In this document: in pieces, positions 57,881 to 64,000 of the stretch
How the letters are laid out: each line of letters opens with the position of its first letter
Position numbering within the stretch: position 1 is the stretch's first letter
Origin: Leptodactylus fallax
Taxonomy: Eukaryota; Chordata; Amphibia; Anura; Leptodactylidae
Assembly: GCA_947044405.1 (NCBI GenBank)
Contig: CAMRHE010000011.1
Span: 8,008,501 to 8,072,500, forward strand
DNA length: 64,000 nucleotides
Direction: 5' to 3'
Made by a program: the position numbers and the translations under genes
Notes under the pieces: generated by a model
What the model was told of the DNA's origin: nothing
The model's database searches: none
The model's input: only the letters and a program-made list of their open reading frames with translations

Positions 57881-58103
57881 ATTTGCTGTGCCTTCAGGCT
57901 TGCTTTTATTCCCCAGGTCATGAGCCCGGCAGCTACACCTGGGTTCGCCTCTGGTTAGGGGAAGGAGTTTTACTATAGTAGGGGAGGGAATGGTACATCC
58001 CACTACCAACCTACATGCCATTCCAGAAAAATCCAGCCCATACAATACTTTAAAGAAAAAGTTTCTCAACAACTATGCTTTGCTGAAACAAGACATCTTT
58101 CTG

Positions 58104-58241
58104 GATTCTTTTCCCTCACTTATCTGAGATATACACCCCTTCCAGTACTTTACCCCACACAGTGTTACAATATATGATTCTTTTCCGTCACCCAGCTGAG
58201 ATATACACCCCTTCCAGTACTTTACCACACACAGTGTTTAT
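58104..58241. repeat. 72-bp tandem duplication
   Basis: GATTCTTTTCC, GAGATATACACCCCTTCC and CACACAGTGTT occur twice at a spacing of 72 bp, with a few changes. Confidence 0.85.
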
Positions 58242-58282
58242 ATTAATGGATATAATGGGTAACTTATTCCTTGTACAGATTG

Positions 58283-58283
<1 letters not shown>

Positions 58284-58327
<44 letters not shown>
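58284..58327. repeat. (TA)n microsatellite
   Basis: An uninterrupted TA run. Confidence 0.95.
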
Positions 58328-58332
<5 letters not shown>

Positions 58333-58556
58333 TGTTTGTTTCTTGTCATGTGATGAAATGTTTGGTTTTATATATTGTATATTTTAACTATTATATGTAT
58401 TTTAGACATTTTATTTTTTTTAGACTATAAAGTACTTTTAACTCCTACATGACAGTCATTTTTCATTTTTTTGTTCAGTTCACAGAGGCATACAATGCGT
58501 TGTTTTTTATGGGAGAAATTGTACTTCCTAAGGGTAGCATTTAATATATATATATG

Positions 58557-58866
58557 TTGTATGGCTGATCATATCGTACAGATTACAGGGAAGCGTCTAA
58601 ACCTTACGCCAGCAACCATCCTCCTCTCACAGCCTCAATTGGATTACCGACCATCCAGAGGAAACCTGACCACACACTTACTAGAAGCGGTGAAGACATT
58701 GCTACCACTCTACTGGCTACAAGCGAACCCACCGACACTGGCTCATTGGAAAGAGAAGGTTCACCAAATTACCCGTTTTGAGGAGCTCCTTAGCAGATTG
58801 GAACGCAAATACGACGGATACCTGCAGCTGTGGTCTCCCTGGTGGCACTACTCCTCTTGCACATAG
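58557..58866 (+). pseudogene. L1/Tx1 ORF2 C-terminus
   Basis: Residues LLEAVKTLLPLYWLQANPP, HWKEKVHQITRFEELLSRLE and a closing YDGYLQLWSPW follow the order of the L1 C-terminal helix seen at 42339-42953 (FEEMLSWLRRN). The frame is open to its natural stop. The upstream codons from 58471 are outside the element. Confidence 0.72.
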
Positions 58867-59275
58867 CAGAGTCTCTCCTTTGCCCTAGAAACTTTGATAA
58901 GCTCCCCCCTTTTTTCTTCTCTTATAGATAACTCTCCCATCATATACAGCTCTTTCAACCCACATCCCCCCTCCCCTCACCCCCTTTCCTTACCCCCCCC
59001 CCTAAAAAACCCTCTGGACGCCTCCTCTACATACTCAAATAACCATGATTATGACGTACAAGCCTATGTGACCAACTATATGTCTCCATTATGTACATAT
59101 TTGACTCTGAGTGTGTACCCATAAGGACCCTACAGGTTCTTACTGATGGACGTTTTGGAATTCACAACACAGTTTGTTTCTATCTTGATGTAACTAAACT
59201 AACTGATACTTTTCTTGCATTTTGTAAAAATGTTTATCTTGTAAATCTGTATAAATTTGAAAACAATAAAAATTG
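58557..59275 (+). mobile_element. L1/Tx1-type LINE 3' fragment D
   Basis: The end of ORF2 (to 58866) is followed by a CT-rich 3' UTR and the terminus GAAAACAATAAAAATTGAG, similar to the L1 tail at 41893-43437. The 5' part is truncated near a short TA run at 58544. Confidence 0.72.
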
Positions 59276-59348
59276 AGAATGGAAAAAAAATATATATGAT
59301 GTATGGGGTAGCTGGAAAAAAATCAGCTGAACTGGACTAAAATTGAAA

Positions 59349-60720
<1,372 letters not shown>

Positions 60721-61340
60721 ATGGAGACAGCCCCCTCCACCTCAGTACCCCTGGAAGAAGTCACAGGGCAAAATGCATGAGGCCTGAGGTGAAGGTCCAT
60801 ACCTGACCTGCGTCTTGCCCTACAGTGGTCTGTAGATTACTCTACTGAATATTATCCACTGCATGTCCTTCATCTTTATTGTTTGTACATAGGGCTTTAT
60901 TTTTATGTCATTTTTATTATTGCATGTTTTTTTCTCTTTTTTTTTTTTAATTGCTGGAAAAATATGAAAAAAAAAGGAGGCACATAGTTTTATGTTGGGA
61001 AGAGTGGGGCTAGAGCTTGTGATGTGTGGTAATGGTGCTCTTTTTTGTCTTTTTTTCTATTTATTTTCTATGTGTTATGTCCCCAGTAAGGTCACAGTAG
61101 TCCTGCTATCACTGTCAACCACCTCTCAGCTACTGCAGCTATACAATCTTGTGCTAACTTTGTCAGGAATGACCAGTGTATCCTTGGTGAGTTATTTGTC
61201 AATCACCCTGATGTATAAAATCAATGGGCAGTCAGCAAGTGGCTAAAGGAAGATTATGAGGTCCAAAATGCCACCCAGACCAATAATAGTTCCATTTAGT
61301 GGCATTTAATAGGATAAGAAAAATACCTTTGTGTGCAAAC
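60721..61340. other. Non-coding; degenerate GAAGAAGTCACAGGGCAAAATGC motif at 60755
   Basis: The motif at about 60755-60785 recalls the decayed ribozyme-like tails near 1700 and 20000, but no stem can be drawn with confidence. Otherwise AT-rich with poly(T) and no coding. Confidence 0.3.
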
Positions 61341-61358
61341 TGATAATGCAATGCAAAT

Positions 61359-61594
61359 ATAATCATCTTTTATGGATATGCAAATCAGCCTGCAAGTGGT
61401 TTGGAGCTGATTTATTACATTTGTCTATAGACAACCATGATGTAGACATTGGCTAAAAATGAGAAGACACTGGGCATAGATTCCAGACCAGAGCTGGAGT
61501 ATTTGCAATGGTCTGTAGGCAAATCTGGCAACTAAGGCTCACCCCCAATGCACTTCCAGGCTGATATGCATATCAAGCAAAAGATTATCTTTCC
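61359..61594. repeat. Inverted repeat pair, possible foldback MITE
   Basis: The segments 61359-61401 and 61549-61594 are inverted copies sharing GATATGCAWATCAGCCTG, AAGTG and TAATCATCTTTT/AAGATTATC. The loop is about 145 bp. No target duplication is seen. Confidence 0.55.
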
Positions 61595-63932
61595 ATTTCT
61601 TCATTGGTTTTTGGCCACAAATGTATGATTCTACAACTATTAAAGGCCCCACATTGCACAATATTTGGTTTTAGAGGCTTTGCTGCCTACATTAAAATGA
61701 GTAATTTACTAACATGTTTTCTCAGGTTGTCCTCGATGTTTAAACGTTTGTTATTTTGACAGTTTTTTTTTTTTTTTTTTTTTTTTTATAATGTAACAAC
61801 ATCAATAACATATCACTTTAGTTTTGTACACCATGCAGTTGCTGGGTTTTCCAGAAATGCTACTGGAGGCAGCCCCCCTCTAACACCGTCAATCAGGAGG
61901 GACAATAGATATGTGTCCCAGATGATTCAGTGGATAAGTCATAGCCACTTTAAAATAGCCCAACCAGGAAATGTTGCTGCATTGTGGGGTTACAGATAAG
62001 AGGTTGAAAAAGTTATTGCATCACAAAGAGAGTGAGAGATAGTAAAACAAAGATTACAGACAGTGGATTAGGCTCAGTGTGTTTCATAGTGAAAGAAATA
62101 GAATATTCAGATTTACAATAAGAACAGGAGTAAGTCAATGTTAAGGTGTTAGGAAGGCACAAGCAAGCAGCCATTGCAGTGAGAACTGCATGACTTTTGG
62201 ATATGGGATGGATCCTCACTCCTTCCTAAAACCATCCAAACTACAGTAAACATTGACTTTGGAATAAGCACACAAAACACTTTATTTTGGGTGTCAAAAT
62301 GGCCACAGCTTTATTTAAATCACAGAACTAAAATAATCACAGGAGTCAGGTGAAGCACTAGACCATTGGGATTCACGAATACTGTGAGATCCCCAGCTGT
62401 CTGACAAACAGCAGCCAGCCAGACAGCAATAAAGGGGGCGACAAGCTCCGGCTTGCAATTCTAGCAGAGCCAGTACACTTTAAGGGCACCAACAGCCCGA
62501 TGCTTAACCACTGTGCCCGCCCCTAGATGACGTTACTATTACGACATCCTTCAGGCTGGCCATTTCCAAAGCTCAGCCTGTTCACCACCATGAGATTTAA
62601 CCTCCTCTATTAGTTAAAATAAGTCCACAATAACTTGCCTGCAACTTCCACCTGACTCCTCAACCGCCACAGAAGAGGCCATTTGACACCTTAAATGGAC
62701 TCGACCACCACTAAACTGATTAGAATGCAAAATCCCTCTAGAAACTTTTTATACTAGTCCCATACCATCTTCTCTACAGTACTAAGCTATGAATGTTGCT
62801 GAAAATGCAACTAAAGTGAATGGCTGTAGTTAGAAACCAGTAAGGAGAAATAGACTATAATACTGAAATTACCATAAACCAGTATAATGTATGTGGGGGA
62901 TTCCACCATACCACAAACATGTAATTGCCAACCATTTATGCATATAAGTATATACTTCCCACTTATGTGATGTGGGGTCCCACTTATGGTGGTAAATGTA
63001 AACAAATTATATAGATGTATATAGTATGTATGAGATTACACCTCTTCAAGGAATACATCTGCCACTAAAAAACTAGGACTGTCCACTTATATTCATTGGC
63101 AACCCTATACCCACTTATATTGCCAGGAAAGACATAGAGAGTATAAAGAAGGGAAGAGAAAAGTACTTGCTGCGCGTCAGCTACTCCAGGTACACAGCAA
63201 CCACCCAGCACTTACTGTAGTGAAAAACCTAACCATTGTTGTTCGATGGATCCCAAACACATCAACAGTAAAACAAGCTATTAAATGATGCTTATAATGA
63301 TGAGAATAAGCACATGATCTGCTTGATTTACAGGAGTCTTTGAAGGCAGTGAGAGATCCTCTCCTGTCATATCTCAATCATTTTCAGACCACATGATGAC
63401 CTTTACCCATAGCCGTATGCACCAACCCAAGGGCACCGAGACTGAAATTTGAAGCTAAAATTCTCTCTTTTGCTGGACCTGGGCCAGCACCATCCTGATG
63501 CTTCCCGTTCCGCTAGGGAGCTATAGGACTATATATCTCCTGCATGCAGAGCATGGGGTTATCATGATAAGCAGTGCTGGGCTCCATTCGCTAGCTGGCT
63601 ACAATAGACACTACTGCATCTACGGCTGTATCACACTGTCGGCAACCTTAAGAGAAATATGAATTGGTCAATATAAATGGTAATATATCTTCATTAAGAA
63701 AAATTAAGTCAACAGAAATGGTCCTTGAAGCTATAGATTTTTATCAAAAACATGCTCACTTTATTTTAAATTTTATTTTTTTTCTCTCCCTCCAGCTGAA
63801 GCCACCACTGGCTCGGAGGGCTCAATTTATTGCACAGACATGTGAAAACTGATAGCCATGACCCTAGGGACTTACCCTAACAGGGTCTTTTTTTTTTTTT
63901 TTAAATGAATAATTGGTTTGCAGAAACCAGGT
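61595..63932. other. Unclassified non-coding DNA with poly(T) at 61763-61788
   Basis: No reading frame over 70 codons shows a domain. A block around 62280-62560 (TTTATTTTGGGTGTCAAAATGGCCAC and a CCGC-rich tail) has the feel of a frog interspersed repeat, but I cannot define ends. Confidence 0.4.
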
Positions 63933-64000
63933 GGTCCAAACCTCCGATGGTTACCTCTCCACACCTGGGGTCCATACCTCCAATGGTTACCCCTCCACAC
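63933..64000. repeat. Start of a 36-bp tandem repeat at the window edge
   Basis: GGTCCAAACCTCCGATGG at 63933 recurs as GGTCCATACCTCCAATGG at 63969, with TTACCYCTCCACAC following in both. The array probably continues beyond the window. Confidence 0.7.

Overview
This window is vertebrate nuclear DNA, most likely from an anuran amphibian. The evidence is the mix of repeats: several Tc1/mariner families, Tx1/L1-type and L2-type LINEs, a Penelope element, hAT and Harbinger MITEs, vertebrate Ty3/gypsy and Ty1/copia elements, and a short MITE beginning TAGAGATGAGCGAA. The frog assignment is inference from repeat style, not from a gene. I find no convincing host exon, rRNA or tRNA gene; essentially every long reading frame belongs to a mobile element. 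Stretches I could not classify are listed as such.

Layout. 1-8400: an old Penelope fragment, then a Penelope insertion (1297-8389) flanked by a 13-bp duplication, itself broken by a Tc1 (2313-3797) and by a hAT element that carries a minisatellite (5028-6887). 10300-16200: a minus-strand L2 LINE, a nearly complete Tc1 with one stop codon, and a candidate solo LTR split by a short Tc1. 16990-19750: a TTAA-flanked repeat split by a third Tc1-type family. 20230-29125: a minus-strand L1/Tx1 LINE split by a near-intact Ty3/gypsy retrotransposon (22875-28388) whose integrase precedes its reverse transcriptase, a Gmr1-like order. 29170-32134: a Tc1 containing a solo LTR and another Tc1. 32137-34005: tandemly related frog repeats and a hAT MITE.

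34010-38570: a minus-strand L1 with an inverted 5' piece, split by a plus-strand L2, then gag and L2 scraps. 38573-41000: the 5' half of a Ty1/copia element with a primer-binding site that matches the anticodon arm of initiator tRNA-Met. 41546-44612: a Sleeping-Beauty-like Tc1 split by an L1 tail. 45208-47131: a Tc1 split by a second minisatellite-bearing hAT. 48000-49589: an LTR, primer site and start of gag (minus strand). 50205-55285: a plus-strand L1 from 5' leader to reverse transcriptase with four insertions. 55490-64000: inverted repeats, MITEs, a last Tc1 with an open 242-codon frame, and unclassified AT-rich DNA.

The elements do not form one pathway; the biology is nested insertion. 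The order of nesting gives relative ages. The gypsy element is the youngest autonomous one (two LTR differences), and the two long Tc1 copies at 2313 and 13206 are also recent.
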